DNA of 64,000 nucleotides, from contig NZ_SMCO01000011.1 of NCBI RefSeq assembly GCF_004346685.1, positions 1-64,000 on the forward strand, in the 5' to 3' direction. The position numbers were made by a program, and so were the translations under genes. The notes beneath the pieces are model-generated. The model saw only the letters and a list, made by a program, of their open reading frames with translations, did no database searches and was not told the origin of the DNA. Numbering within the stretch: the stretch's first letter is position 1; every line of letters begins with the position of its first letter. Below, piece after piece: positions 26,146 through 38,586 of the stretch. This DNA comes from Sulfurirhabdus autotrophica. GTDB lineage: Bacteria > Pseudomonadota > Gammaproteobacteria > Burkholderiales > SMCO01.

Positions 26146-27207
26146 ATGAACCATTACACGGAATTAACCAATACGGCACAAACCGCCTATGCGCAACTTG
26201 TTGATGCGGCATTATCTGCAGCGCATTTACGCTCGGTTGCAGATCTTTCTGGCTCCTTTGCGGCAAAGACGGTCAAGGGACACAAATATTGGTACTATCA
26301 GTACACCGAGCCGTCAGGGAAGTTGCGACAAGTTTTCGTAGGACCGGACAATGACGGGGTTAGAGCACTGATCGAGCGAAAAATACAACCCGCTTCCACT
26401 AAAGCGCTTGAACCACTTGCGCGTTCGGCTGAAGCCCTTGGTTGCGCCCCCGTGCTACCGCGCCATTTCAGGGTAGTACGCCGTCTGGCGGAGTACGGGT
26501 TTTTCCAAGCCGGAGGGGTGCTGATTGGCACGCACGCCTTTCTGGCATACGGCAACATGCTGGGGGTGAAGTGGGGTGATGCTTCTCGCACACAAGACAT
26601 TGACTTCGCCCATGCAGGCAAGAGCTTGTCCCTCGCCTTACCTTCTAACATCGAGGTGCAAACGCATGATGCCATCCAATCGCTTCGAATGGGCTTCCTG
26701 CCTATTTCCGGGCTATCCTCCAAGGCTGGTGGCACTTACCTCATTCCGCAAGAGCCCGGATTCAGGCTGGATTTTCTGACGACGCTTCATCGAGGCGGCG
26801 AAAAACCTTACGAACATAAACAATTGCACGTAACCCTGCAACCGCTAAAGTTCATGGAGTTCTCACTTGAACAAGTACAACAAACCGTATTGTTCTGCAA
26901 CGAAGGCGCGGTGGTAGTCAATATACCGCACCCCCTTCGCTATACCTTGGACAAGGTGCTGATATTTGGAGAACGCGAAGGTACATTTGCCGTAAAAGCA
27001 GGAAAGGATTTGCGGCAAGCGGCATCCCTGCTTTCTTATTTCAAGGAACATAGAGCGTGGGAAATCGAAGAGATTTGGAATGACCTGATTACACGAGGCA
27101 AGGGATGGACAACACGAGCGCACAGAGGAATTAAGGTGTTGGACAAAGAGTTCCCATCGCTTTGTTTGCATGATTTGTTAAAATTCCCGGATGCTTCGAC
27201 CAAGTAA
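26146..27207 (+). CDS. GSU2403-type nucleotidyltransferase fold protein
   Basis: A 353-residue protein. The N-terminal part (about 1-85) contains GHKYWYYQYTEPSGKLRQVFVGPD. The nucleotidyltransferase core follows: GGVLIGTHAFLAYGNMLGVKWG, then TQDIDFAHAGK with the DxD metal pair (NTP_transf_8 type). The C-terminal part is helical. Relatives sit in variable regions; a toxin-like or stress role is plausible but unproven, and no partner gene is adjacent. It is bracketed by ~140-bp direct repeats and preceded by a dense operator array, both unlike the neighbouring core genes, which suggests acquisition. Confidence 0.75.
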   Translation: MNHYTELTNTAQTAYAQLVDAALSAAHLRSVADLSGSFAAKTVKGHKYWYYQYTEPSGKLRQVFVGPDNDGVRALIERKIQPASTKALEPLARSAEALGCAPVLPRHFRVVRRLAEYGFFQAGGVLIGTHAFLAYGNMLGVKWGDASRTQDIDFAHAGKSLSLALPSNIEVQTHDAIQSLRMGFLPISGLSSKAGGTYLIPQEPGFRLDFLTTLHRGGEKPYEHKQLHVTLQPLKFMEFSLEQVQQTVLFCNEGAVVVNIPHPLRYTLDKVLIFGEREGTFAVKAGKDLRQAASLLSYFKEHRAWEIEEIWNDLITRGKGWTTRAHRGIKVLDKEFPSLCLHDLLKFPDASTK

Positions 27208-27277
27208 ACGTTTAGATTTGATACCAGTTCAGAAATGCGTATAAAAGAAATATACGAGTATTCACACAAAATAGTTC

Positions 27278-27414
27278 ACCGCAGAGACGCGGAGGCGCAA
27301 AGGAAAATGCTGTTTCGAGGTGCATCAACTCGCGTAGAGTGATCGATAAAGCGACGAATAAAACATCCGGTGCAATGCGCTTCGCTTATTGACACCCTAC
27401 AAAACGCCTTGCGC
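27278..27414 (+). repeat. ~140-bp direct repeat, copy B
   Basis: Same layout as copy A: family 1 repeat (27278-27303), GTTTCGAGGTGCAT, then the CCGGTGCAATGCGCTTCGC module and ACCCTACA. A converging family 1 copy at 27452-27477 closes a 200-bp unit. Confidence 0.75.
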
Positions 27415-27451
27415 GCTTCGCTTATTGCACACTACAACAAATTTTGCTTTT

Positions 27452-27477
27452 CCTCTGCGTCTCAGCGCCTCTGCGGT
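27452..27477 (-). repeat. Family 1 repeat, inverted copy closing copy B
   Basis: CCTCTGCGTCTCAGCGCCTC then TGCGGT, the inverse of 27278-27303, adjacent to the end of the methyltransferase gene at 27522. Confidence 0.75.
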
Positions 27478-27521
27478 GAAGCAAAAATTTGAATTTTCTC
27501 TTACCAAGCAAAAAAAACACA

Positions 27522-28127
27522 CTAAGCAAGTTTGCGCGCAACCATATCCACCAATGCAGACATGCCGTGATGCTTGGTGCCTTCTGCTATAAACTCTTCA
27601 TGCTCCTGCAAATGCAGGATTTCCATATCGGCAAAATAATCCTGCAACATTTTTGGCGTATACAGATTTTCTACCTGCCCGGGGCCACCGGTTTTATATT
27701 CCAGCTGTTTCGGGGTGTAGCCTTGCAATATCAGCAAACCACCCGGCTTGAGTGCTTGCTTGATATGCTGGAACATTTTGGTGCGATCTTCCTGGGAAAC
27801 AAACTGGATGAAGATGGCCACAATTACATCAAATCGGGCTTTTCCCCAATCCCAGCTGAGCAAGTTTGCTTCTTCAAACTGGATATCCACAGCCTTCTCA
27901 GCTGCCAATTTCTTGGCTTTAGCTTGCCCGATAGGTGAGATATCCACTGAAAGCACGTCCAGACCTTGCTGGGCCAACCATACGCCATTTCTTCCCTCAC
28001 CATCGGCTACGGCCAGCACGTGCTGGCACGCTTTTAACAGTGGCTTTTGCGCAGCCAGGAAAACATTGGGCTCAGTGCCGAAAATGTAAGATTCACTATC
28101 GTAGTGTGAGTCCCAAACTTCGCGCAT
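27522..28127 (-). CDS. Class I SAM-dependent methyltransferase (TehB-like)
   Basis: A 201-residue protein with motif I in VLAVADGEGRNGVWLAQQG, the acidic residue in LSVDISPIG and the post-I region ANLLSWDW. The N-terminus WDSHYDSESYIFGTEPN is typical of the TehB/thiopurine-like group often annotated as tellurite-resistance methyltransferase. The substrate is not known. It is the first of a minus-strand pair with dsbC upstream. Confidence 0.82.
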   Translation of the reverse strand: MREVWDSHYDSESYIFGTEPNVFLAAQKPLLKACQHVLAVADGEGRNGVWLAQQGLDVLSVDISPIGQAKAKKLAAEKAVDIQFEEANLLSWDWGKARFDVIVAIFIQFVSQEDRTKMFQHIKQALKPGGLLILQGYTPKQLEYKTGGPGQVENLYTPKMLQDYFADMEILHLQEHEEFIAEGTKHHGMSALVDMVARKLA

Positions 28128-28184
28128 TATTATCCTTGAAAAATATAAGAAACAATTGATGAATGTAATTAAATTGGACCTAAA

Positions 28185-28898
28185 CTATTTTGCTGAAGCC
28201 TCATTTAAATACTTCTCAATCTGGCTTGCAGGTAACGCACCTGGCACCCTACGACCATTCGCAAAAATCAGGGCTGGCGTACCATTCACCTTCAGTTTTC
28301 CACCCAATTCAGCTATTTTATCCAACGGGGTATTGCATGTAGCTACATTTTTAGGTTCAATCCCATTTAACATCAGATCAGTCCACGCTTTAGCTCGATC
28401 AGGGGAACACCAAACCGCCTTGGCTCTTTCACCAGCATTAGGGTGTAACGAGGCGATTGGAAAAAGAAATGTGTAAATAGTGACATTGTTCAAACCTTCC
28501 ATCTCTTTCTCAAGTTTTCTGCAAAATGGACAATCAGGATCAGAGAATACAACCAACTTGCGTTTGCCATTTCCTTTAACAATTTTGATAGCCAAATCCA
28601 ATGGCAGCGTATTAAAATCAACTTTAAGCAAATCCTGCATACGGGCTTCAGTTAGATTAGCCTTGCTCTTAGTTTCTACTAATGCACCCGCAATGAAATA
28701 ATTCGCTTTTTCATCCGCGTATAAAATCTGCCCATCAACTACAATTTCATACATACCCTTAATAGGTATTTTAGTAATACTCTGCACTTCGACACCGTAA
28801 CGTTCTTGCATTGTCTTCTTGATAGCCGCTTCATCAGCTTGCGCTGAACAAGCCAGCAAAAAGACTGGCAGAGCAATGGCAAATATTTTTTTAAGCAT
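28185..28898 (-). CDS. dsbC: Thiol:disulfide interchange protein DsbC
   Basis: A periplasmic disulfide isomerase. The 237 residues comprise a signal peptide (cut near SAQADEA), an N-terminal dimerisation domain (about 22-85) and a thioredoxin-fold domain with the active site DPDCPFCRKLEKEM. The second family segment VNGTPALIFANGRRVPGALP, containing the cis-Pro, is also present. Two further cysteines (VWCSPD, ATCNTP) match the structural disulfide. LptD, with several cysteines, is a plausible client in this window. Confidence 0.93.
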   Translation of the reverse strand: MLKKIFAIALPVFLLACSAQADEAAIKKTMQERYGVEVQSITKIPIKGMYEIVVDGQILYADEKANYFIAGALVETKSKANLTEARMQDLLKVDFNTLPLDLAIKIVKGNGKRKLVVFSDPDCPFCRKLEKEMEGLNNVTIYTFLFPIASLHPNAGERAKAVWCSPDRAKAWTDLMLNGIEPKNVATCNTPLDKIAELGGKLKVNGTPALIFANGRRVPGALPASQIEKYLNEASAK

Positions 28899-28935
28899 AA
28901 AATTTCCTAAAGATTAATGATGCATGTAAATGAAG

Positions 28936-30120
28936 TTAACTCAGGGCATGCCGCATGAGCTGATTTTTAATCCATCCTTGTTTGTTCGTCAGTTTCAATC
29001 CAACATTCCGCACTTGCCGCAGCAAGTCACTTTCATTATTAAACAGTTTTTGCAGCCCATCTGTGACCAATTGCATCGCTAAAATATCTTCTTTACGGGC
29101 GCGATCGTAACGCCTCAGCAACTGATAATTTCCGCAATCGTGTTGCGGACCACGATCAATCAGCACTTCTGCCAGTTTCTGCGCGTCATGAAAACCCAGA
29201 TTGACCCCTTGTCCGGCCAGTGGATGCACATTATGGGCAGCGTCACCAATCAGTGCAATACGTGGTTTGACTAAAGAGTCCAATCTTAACAGCCGCAATG
29301 GAAACGCAGCGGGGGGGGTCACCAGTTGCATGTTCCCCAAGGCGCTATTACCCGCCTCACGCACGGCATTGCAGAACTCACCTTCAGGCAATGCCATCAA
29401 TGCTTGTGCGGATTCATCCCAAGTAGACCAGACAATGGAGATTTGGTTCTCTGGCAGCGGCAACCATGCTAACACACCGTCGTGACGAAACCATTGCCGG
29501 GCGATATTTCCATGGTGTTTTTCTGTAGCAAAGTTGGCCACTACGCCCATCTGTTGATAAGGCTTGGGATTAGCCTCAATGCCCGCTTGACTGCGCACCC
29601 AGGAGTTAGCTCCGTCTGCCGCCACGATCAAATTGGCTTTCAGACTGGTTCCATCCTGCAACTGGAGGGTTGCAAAATCCTCATTGATCTCAAGTGATTC
29701 GCAGTTTGCCGGGCAAAAAATACGGAGGTTTTCCTGCTCTGCCAGTGCTTGCCATAGTGCATGCTGCAGCAAACGGCTTTCCAGTATGAATGCCAGTTCC
29801 GGCATACCTGCTTCGTAAGCGCTGAAATCTAATTGTGCTGAGGCCGCATCGCCGCGAATATGCATGTCGTAAACAGGTGCTACGCGATTAGCATCCAGTG
29901 TTTGCCAGATAGCCAACCGGGACAAAAACTTTACGTTACCCGGGCTGATGGCATAAATCCGGCTGTCCCAGCTTCCTTCTTTGGGTGGCTGTTGAGAAAC
30001 CTGATTTTCAATCAAGGCCAGCTTGAGGCCGCTGCCTTTTAAAGAACGGGCAAAAGCTGCCCCTACTAACCCAGCGCCCACTATGATGATGTCGAATTCC
30101 ATCTCCCCGTCCACATTCAT
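28936..30120 (-). CDS. UbiH/UbiF/VisC/COQ6 family FAD monooxygenase
   Basis: An aromatic-ring hydroxylase of ubiquinone synthesis. The Rossmann motif GAGLVGAAFARSL is near the N-terminus, with DGANSWVRSQAG in the middle and the FAD-binding GDAAHNVHPLAGQGVNLGFHDA toward the end. Length 394 residues. Its start overlaps the stop of the next gene (ATGA); an ATG six codons later is also possible. Which ring position it hydroxylates (UbiI/UbiL/UbiM-like) cannot be told from sequence alone. An eight-base C run lies in the coding strand near 29311-29318. Confidence 0.88.
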   Translation of the reverse strand: MNVDGEMEFDIIIVGAGLVGAAFARSLKGSGLKLALIENQVSQQPPKEGSWDSRIYAISPGNVKFLSRLAIWQTLDANRVAPVYDMHIRGDAASAQLDFSAYEAGMPELAFILESRLLQHALWQALAEQENLRIFCPANCESLEINEDFATLQLQDGTSLKANLIVAADGANSWVRSQAGIEANPKPYQQMGVVANFATEKHHGNIARQWFRHDGVLAWLPLPENQISIVWSTWDESAQALMALPEGEFCNAVREAGNSALGNMQLVTPPAAFPLRLLRLDSLVKPRIALIGDAAHNVHPLAGQGVNLGFHDAQKLAEVLIDRGPQHDCGNYQLLRRYDRARKEDILAMQLVTDGLQKLFNNESDLLRQVRNVGLKLTNKQGWIKNQLMRHALS

Positions 30121-31280
30121 CCCCGTGCCCCGAAGATCATTTTTCTTGCGACCAGACTTTTCAGCGGGGGCAATAAATCCAATCCGATTAATGCGGCTCC
30201 CCTGCTATGGTGTAACAATGGATTGTCATTTGAAAACACCCGCACCAGCGCATCGGTAAATAAAATACCGCCTGCTGTATCCATTCGCCGTTTGCTACTG
30301 TAATGCGCCAGCATTTCAGCACTACCAATATTTGACGGCGATACATGCAAGATTTCAGTTGCCAACTCCCATGCATCACGCAAGCCCAGATTGAACCCCT
30401 GCCCTGCAACTGGATGTAACATTTGCGCAGCATTGCCGAGCGCCACTTTGCGCGGGCCTGTTACCGGTTTTGTATAGCTGAGAGAAAGCGGGAAACTGGC
30501 GCGGTGACCTGCCTGAACAAAACCGCCTAACCGGTCACCAAAATGGGCGTGCAACCTGTGCATAAACGCTGTGTCGTCCAGCTGAAGTATGGCCTCTGCC
30601 GCTTCTGGCGTAGCAGTCCATACCAACGCAAAACCATCTCCAGAAGGCAACAATGCCACCGGCCCATCTGGCGTAAAGCGCTCGTAGGCGACTTGTTTAT
30701 GTGGCAACTCTGTTTTTACCTGGGCCACGACTGCAGTTTGCCGGTAGTCCCTAACATGGCGCTCTGCCCCGGAAACTCCGCTCTGGTTGCGCCCGCCATC
30801 GGCAAGCGCCAGTAGCCGCGCTGTCACTTGATGTGATGCGCCCTGAAAATCAAAATCAGCTACGGCATAACTTTGTGTAGCACGGGTTTGGGTAACCTGC
30901 GCCCCTGTCAGATAATGCACATTGCTTTGCAGCAAGGCTTCATGTAACGCCTGATCCAGCGCAGCATAGTTCACTACGTAACCCAGCGCAGGAATCCCTT
31001 CTTGTTCGGCACTCAAGACTGAACGCCCAAGCCCGCCTTCATGGGAAATATGAATCGTTTCAATAGACGTTGGCTGGGGCAATGCAGACCAGATACCCAT
31101 GCGTTCTAAGATCAATTTGCTGCCGTAAGAAAGCGCGAGGGTACGCGGGTCGGGTTTGCGGCTGAAATCATGACGCGCTTCGAGCACCATCACCTGCAAC
31201 CCACTGGCTTTGAGCGCAAGTGCCAAGGTGGCGCCAACCGGTCCACCACCTACGATAAGCACATCTACATGGTCAATCAT
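30117..31280 (-). CDS. ubiH: 2-octaprenyl-6-methoxyphenol hydroxylase-like FAD monooxygenase
   Basis: A second flavin hydroxylase of the same family, 387 residues, with GGGPVGATLALALKAS at the N-terminus, the family segment DPRTLALSYGSKLILERMG and the C-terminal GNAAQMLHPVAGQGFNLGLRDAWELA. The pairing with pepP upstream and the second hydroxylase downstream mirrors the pepP-ubiH-ubiI operon of gammaproteobacteria. It overlaps pepP by 8 bp. UbiH is the most likely identity. Confidence 0.85.
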   Translation of the reverse strand: MIDHVDVLIVGGGPVGATLALALKASGLQVMVLEARHDFSRKPDPRTLALSYGSKLILERMGIWSALPQPTSIETIHISHEGGLGRSVLSAEQEGIPALGYVVNYAALDQALHEALLQSNVHYLTGAQVTQTRATQSYAVADFDFQGASHQVTARLLALADGGRNQSGVSGAERHVRDYRQTAVVAQVKTELPHKQVAYERFTPDGPVALLPSGDGFALVWTATPEAAEAILQLDDTAFMHRLHAHFGDRLGGFVQAGHRASFPLSLSYTKPVTGPRKVALGNAAQMLHPVAGQGFNLGLRDAWELATEILHVSPSNIGSAEMLAHYSSKRRMDTAGGILFTDALVRVFSNDNPLLHHSRGAALIGLDLLPPLKSLVARKMIFGARG

Positions 31281-32573
31281 GTCGCATCAGCGATTCAATT
31301 TCGCTAACCGTTTTTGGCGCAGCAGCGGTAAGCACTTCGTTACCCTCTACCGTTACTAATATATCGTCTTCGATACGAATTCCGATATTCCAGAAGGCTT
31401 CCGGCACATCATCACCCGGCCGCACGTAACAGCCCGGCTCTACCGTCAAGGCCATGCCGGGTTGCAGTTCACGCCACTTGCCTTCATGTTTGTATTCGCC
31501 GGCATCATGCACATCCAGTCCCAGCCAGTGACCTGTACGGTGCATGTAAAACCGCTTGTAATCACCTGATTCGATCACGGCATCTACAGTACCCTTGCAT
31601 AGCCCGAAATCGATCATCCCTTGTGCTAATACTTTAACGGCTGCCTGATGGGGCTCATCCCAGGTGTGTCCGGAGACAGAGACAGCAATCGCTGCTGCCT
31701 GAGAGGCCAGCACCATTTCGTAAAGGTCTTTCTGGGCTGGACTGAATTTACCGCTCACTGGGAACGTACGGGTGATATCGGCAGCATAGCCACCCATTTC
31801 ACAACCTGCATCAATCAACAGCAAATCACCACTATTTAAGGGTGCATTATTAGCTATATAGTGCAGCACGCAGGCGTTGGCTCCCCCAGCGACGATGGAA
31901 GTATAAGCGGGGGACTCAGCACCATGACGACGAAATTCGTGCATCAGTTCGGCTTCTATTTCGTATTCGTTTCGTCCGGGACGAGTTGCTAGCATGGCGC
32001 GACTATGAGCGCCCGTGGAAATTTCTGCAGCACGACGCATAAGATGAATTTCTTCCGGCCGTTTGATCAAGCGCATTTCGTCCAGAGGAACCCGTATATC
32101 GCGAATTTCCGATGGCGCGACGACGCCGGAGCGCGATTGTTCCCGCACACGATTCAACCACGCTACCATGCGTTCGTCCCAGTGACTGTCTACACCGATA
32201 CCATAAAACATCGTCGGTTGATCAGCCAGCAGTTTGGGCACGAGTTCATCCAGTTTGGAAATGGAATAAGTTTCATCAAATCCAAACGCTTCGCGCGCTG
32301 CTTCTGGGCCATAGCGAAAGCCATCCCAAATTTCACGTTCCATGTCTTTATCACGACAAAACAGGATACTTTTGGGAATATCACCTGCCACCAGGACCAG
32401 CACTGACTCAGGCTCGGCAAATCCTGTCAGGTAATAAAAATAGCTATCAAAGCGGTAGGGGTAGTGGCTATCCCGATTACGCAAGCGCTCAGGCGCTGTA
32501 GGAATGATAGCGATACCCTGCCCCATCAGATCGCTCAAATGGTGGCGCCGTTCTTGATAACGTTTTATGTCGG

Positions 32574-32577
<4 letters not shown>
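31273..32577 (-). CDS. pepP: Xaa-Pro aminopeptidase
   Basis: A dinuclear metal aminopeptidase removing residues before proline. The 434-residue creatinase/aminopeptidase fold has the metal ligands in LLIDAGCEMGGYAADITRTF (two Asp), HRTGHWLGLDVHD (His), VEPGCYV (Glu) and GIRIEDDILVT (Glu). The N-terminal domain is of the AMP_N type. It is translated with ubiH (overlap) and overlaps the upstream unknown gene by 4 bp. Confidence 0.93.
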
Positions 32578-34741
<2,164 letters not shown>

Positions 34742-34797
34742 TGCTTAAATGTTAGAATTATGCGATTTTATCATTTATCCTTGCTTAACTAACAATA

Positions 34798-37170
34798 ATG
34801 CAAACTATCCGTTTATCACCCATTGCACTGGCTCTGCTATATCTGTATCCGACAAGCGCCCTGTCTGCAACCAATTTGCCACTACTCAAAGTTGACCCTG
34901 CATTGTTGCAGGCGGCAGAGCCGACTGTGCAAACAAAAAAAACACCCGACCCCAGTAGCCCCCCCAAGCAGCCAGTTTCAGCAAAACCCATAAATACAGA
35001 GAATTCAGGCACAGCAGCAACAGTTCCACCCGCAAAGTCTGTACAAACGGACTCTGGTGTTGGCCAACCACCCAAAACTACGTCGCCGACCCTTGACCCG
35101 GCAAACGCCCCTATTATTCTCTCTGCAGACCAAATTAAAGGTCACCAGGATCAGGAAGTAGAAGCGTTTGGCAAAGTTGAAATGCAAAAATATGATAAGA
35201 CACTGTTCGCTGAACACCTTACTTACTCTCAGCCAACTGATGAACTGTTTGCCGAAAAAAATGTGCGGATTGAGCAAAAAGGCAACATTATCACCGGGCC
35301 AGAGCTGAAACTGAAGTTGGACACCAATGTGGGTTACATGGAAAAACCAGCTTATGAACTGGCCGGTACCCATGCAAGGGGAACCGGGGAAAGACTGGAA
35401 TTTCAGGGAGAAGATAAATTCCAGATAAAAGATGCGTCTTACACCACTTGCCCTGTGGGGCAGGATGACTGGTTTATCCATGCCGGCAACCTTGATCTTG
35501 ATCGCACTTCGCAAATCGGCACTGCGCATCATGCTTACATAGAATTTAAAGGCGTCCCCATTTTGTATACCCCCTGGCTGGAGTTTCCGCTAAATAATCA
35601 GCGGAAATCCGGCTTGCTTACCCCTAGTTTTGGTAGCAGCGGCAATAGCGGGCTGGAAATCACGACACCTTATTACTGGAATATAGCGCCTAATTACGAT
35701 TTAACATTAAGTCCTCGCCTCTTATCCAAGCGTGGCTTACAGATTGGGTCTGATTTTCGTTATCTGCAACCCACTTACGCCGGTTCGGCACAGTTTGAAT
35801 ATCTACCCAATGACCGCGTTGCAAATATCAATCGTTATGCGCTTAACCTGCAGCACGCTCAAAGATTTGATTACAACTGGTCAGGCAGCCTCAATATACA
35901 AAAAGTGTCAGACGACAACTACTTCCGTGACTTAAGTACCCGGCTGACGAATACCACGCAAACCAACTTGCCAAGAGAAGGGGTATTAAGTTACAACGGT
36001 GGCGGTTGGTGGGGCTTTTCTGCACGCGTACAACGTTTCCAGACATTACAAGATCCGCTTGCTCCAATCGTCCAGCCGTATCATCGCACTCCGCAATTGA
36101 CGCTGACAGCATTGAAACAGGATATCTATGGCACCGACATCGGGCTGACCAGCGAGTTTGTCAATTTCAACAATCCTGCGCCGACGGCTCTACAGCCAGA
36201 CGGAAAGCGCTTTACCATTTATCCGAGCATCAGCTTGCCTTTAAACAACAGCTTTGCTTACATTACACCCAAGATAGGGGTGCATTACACTCATTACACC
36301 CTGGACAAAAACCAGACATCTTTCCCGGACTCGACACGTACAGTACCTATTATCAGCGTAGACAGCGGCATGGTGTTTGAGCGCGACGCCAACTTTTTGG
36401 ATAAAGCATATCTGCAAACGCTGGAACCGCGACTTTATTATCTGCGTGTTCCTTATCGCGACCAGAGCCAGATTCCCAATTTTGATTCAGGGATTGCCGA
36501 CTTTAACTTTGCCCAGATTTTCTCCGAAAATCAGTTTACCGGTGGCGACCGCATCAGCGATGCCAATCAGCTGACCACGGCACTTACCACACGTTTAATA
36601 GAACCTGAAACCGGATTTGAACGCGTAAGGGCTGCGATTGGTCAGCGCTTTTACTTTAACGAGCAACAAGTTACGCTAAATGCACCCGCACGTAACACCA
36701 AAACATCGGATTTTCTGGCCGCGCTGAGCGCTCAGATTTCATCTGCTTGGTCTTTGGATGCCGGCTGGCAATACAACCCCAATCAGCACCTGACTCAGAA
36801 ATCCAGTTTCAGCACACGCTACCGGCCGGAGCCTGGCAAGGTTATCAACATGTCTTATCGATTTACGCGTGACAGCCTGAAACAAATAGATCTTTCTACG
36901 CAATGGCCGTTGAGCGGAAATATTTCCGGATTGGCGCGTTTGAATTACTCCCTGCTTGACAGTACCATTGTGGAAGGGCTTGCCGGCATTGAATATAGTG
37001 CAGGTTGCTGGGCGTTCAGAGTCGTGGCACACCGCATAGCAACAGCCACGGCCCAGTCTTCCAACTCGATTTTCCTGCAACTGGAATTGAACGGCGTAAG
37101 CCGTTTAGGGTCCAATCCGCTGGATACACTAAAGCAAAACATATCTGGTTATACCAAAACAAATGAATAA
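34798..37170 (+). CDS. lptD: LPS-assembly outer membrane protein LptD
   Basis: The outer-membrane barrel that inserts lipopolysaccharide with LptE. The 790 residues comprise a signal peptide (cut near SALSA), a Pro-rich linker, an OstA-type periplasmic domain (about 100-245, starting PIILSADQIKGHQDQEVEAFGKVEM) and a C-terminal barrel. Cysteines in TTCPVGQDDW and AGCWAFRV fit the disulfides that link the periplasmic domain and the barrel. It heads the lptD-surA-pdxA-rsmA operon. Confidence 0.95.
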   Translation: MQTIRLSPIALALLYLYPTSALSATNLPLLKVDPALLQAAEPTVQTKKTPDPSSPPKQPVSAKPINTENSGTAATVPPAKSVQTDSGVGQPPKTTSPTLDPANAPIILSADQIKGHQDQEVEAFGKVEMQKYDKTLFAEHLTYSQPTDELFAEKNVRIEQKGNIITGPELKLKLDTNVGYMEKPAYELAGTHARGTGERLEFQGEDKFQIKDASYTTCPVGQDDWFIHAGNLDLDRTSQIGTAHHAYIEFKGVPILYTPWLEFPLNNQRKSGLLTPSFGSSGNSGLEITTPYYWNIAPNYDLTLSPRLLSKRGLQIGSDFRYLQPTYAGSAQFEYLPNDRVANINRYALNLQHAQRFDYNWSGSLNIQKVSDDNYFRDLSTRLTNTTQTNLPREGVLSYNGGGWWGFSARVQRFQTLQDPLAPIVQPYHRTPQLTLTALKQDIYGTDIGLTSEFVNFNNPAPTALQPDGKRFTIYPSISLPLNNSFAYITPKIGVHYTHYTLDKNQTSFPDSTRTVPIISVDSGMVFERDANFLDKAYLQTLEPRLYYLRVPYRDQSQIPNFDSGIADFNFAQIFSENQFTGGDRISDANQLTTALTTRLIEPETGFERVRAAIGQRFYFNEQQVTLNAPARNTKTSDFLAALSAQISSAWSLDAGWQYNPNQHLTQKSSFSTRYRPEPGKVINMSYRFTRDSLKQIDLSTQWPLSGNISGLARLNYSLLDSTIVEGLAGIEYSAGCWAFRVVAHRIATATAQSSNSIFLQLELNGVSRLGSNPLDTLKQNISGYTKTNE

Positions 37171-37211
37171 ACCAGTATGTCATCCTCACTATTTTCATTA
37201 AAGACTAAATC

Positions 37212-38573
37212 ATGAATTCAGTTACAAAACACACGTCCACCAAGCTCATCACAGCATTAGGTATTGTGCTGGCTTCCATGGCCTGCACTACTGATTTGGC
37301 TCAGGCAGCAACAAGCACCCTGACCCCGGCCACCACACTTTCACCTCAGAAAATTGAGCCTATTGACCACATCGTTGCAGTCGTCAACGATGAAGTGATT
37401 ACACAATTTGAACTGGATGACCGTTTAAACAAGGTAATGCTGCAACTAAAGCAGAAAGGCACTCCCTTGCCTCCCCAGCAAATACTGGAAAAACAATTAC
37501 TGGAACGCATGATCAATGACCGCGTGCAGCTTCAATTCGCCAAACAGACTGGCATTCGCGTAGACGATGCGCAATTGGACAAGGCATTACAGCGCATTGC
37601 TGAAGAAAACAAATTAAACCCTTCACAATTTCGTGCCGCGCTGGAAAAAGATGGATTGAAATTCAGCAAATTCCGTGAAGATATCCGCAACGAGATCATT
37701 CTTTCTAGACTGCGGGAGCGTGATGTAGACAACCGGATCAACGTTACCGATGGCGAGGTTGCAAACTTTCTGAGTACACAAAGCACAGCAGATAAGAATG
37801 AAGAATACAACCTGGGTTACATTCAAATCCGCGTGCCGGAACAGGCTAGCCCGGAACAAATCAATGCCAAGCGTGCACGCGCAGAACAGGCATTAAAAGA
37901 GCTAAAGAGCGGCGCAGACTTCCGCCAGGTTTCAGCCAGTTATTCCGATGCCGCCAATGCCATGGAAGGGGGCATGTTAGGCTGGCGTAATTCCGGTCAG
38001 TTACCCGGTTTATTTGTCGATGCAATCAAATCGCTGCAACCCGGCGAAACCACATCTGTTTTGCACAGCCCTAATGGTTTCCATATTCTGAAGGTCCTGG
38101 ATAAACGCGGCAAAGATACGCCGATGGTGATCAGCCAGACCCACGCACAACATATTTTGATTAAAACCAATGAACTGGTTTCCGAAACAGATGCCAAAAA
38201 TCGACTCAATCAGCTTAAGGAGCGCATTGATAACGGTGCAAATTTTGCCGAACTGGCAAAACAACATTCAGATGATGGCAGTGCCTCAAAAGGTGGAGAT
38301 TTGGGCTGGCTATCTCCGGGAGATACTGTCCCTGAGTTTGAACGCGCCATGGATGCGCTTAAGCCAGGGCAAGTAAGCAAACCGATACAATCACAGTTTG
38401 GCTGGCACCTGATCAAAGTGCTGGAGCGCCGAAATAAAGACGTGTCGGAAGAAAGCCAGAAACTCATGGCTCGCCAGGCAATACGCGCTCGAAAATCAGA
38501 CGAGGCCTACCAGGATTTTGTTCGCCAGATGAGAGATCAGGCCTACGTTGAAAACCGTCTGGAAGAAAAATAA
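37212..38573 (+). CDS. surA: Periplasmic chaperone and peptidyl-prolyl isomerase SurA
   Basis: Carries unfolded outer-membrane proteins to the Bam complex. The 453-residue protein has a signal peptide (residues 1-33), the chaperone N-domain, then two parvulin domains: the first around YNLGYIQIRVPEQ to HSPNGFHILKVLD and the second around ISQTHAQHILIKTN to SQFGWHLIKVLERR. The C-terminal helix closes the core. Its position behind lptD is classical. Confidence 0.95.
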   Translation: MNSVTKHTSTKLITALGIVLASMACTTDLAQAATSTLTPATTLSPQKIEPIDHIVAVVNDEVITQFELDDRLNKVMLQLKQKGTPLPPQQILEKQLLERMINDRVQLQFAKQTGIRVDDAQLDKALQRIAEENKLNPSQFRAALEKDGLKFSKFREDIRNEIILSRLRERDVDNRINVTDGEVANFLSTQSTADKNEEYNLGYIQIRVPEQASPEQINAKRARAEQALKELKSGADFRQVSASYSDAANAMEGGMLGWRNSGQLPGLFVDAIKSLQPGETTSVLHSPNGFHILKVLDKRGKDTPMVISQTHAQHILIKTNELVSETDAKNRLNQLKERIDNGANFAELAKQHSDDGSASKGGDLGWLSPGDTVPEFERAMDALKPGQVSKPIQSQFGWHLIKVLERRNKDVSEESQKLMARQAIRARKSDEAYQDFVRQMRDQAYVENRLEEK

Positions 38574-38586
38574 TAAATTTATCATT

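Noticed and set aside
29311-29318. Run of eight G (C on the coding strand) in the UbiH-family gene
   Set aside because: Could allow slippage, but the frame is open across it and this gene family is not known for phase variation.
35005-35532. 175-codon minus-strand ORF opposite lptD
   Set aside because: Lies wholly inside lptD in antisense; no ribosome site or known motif.
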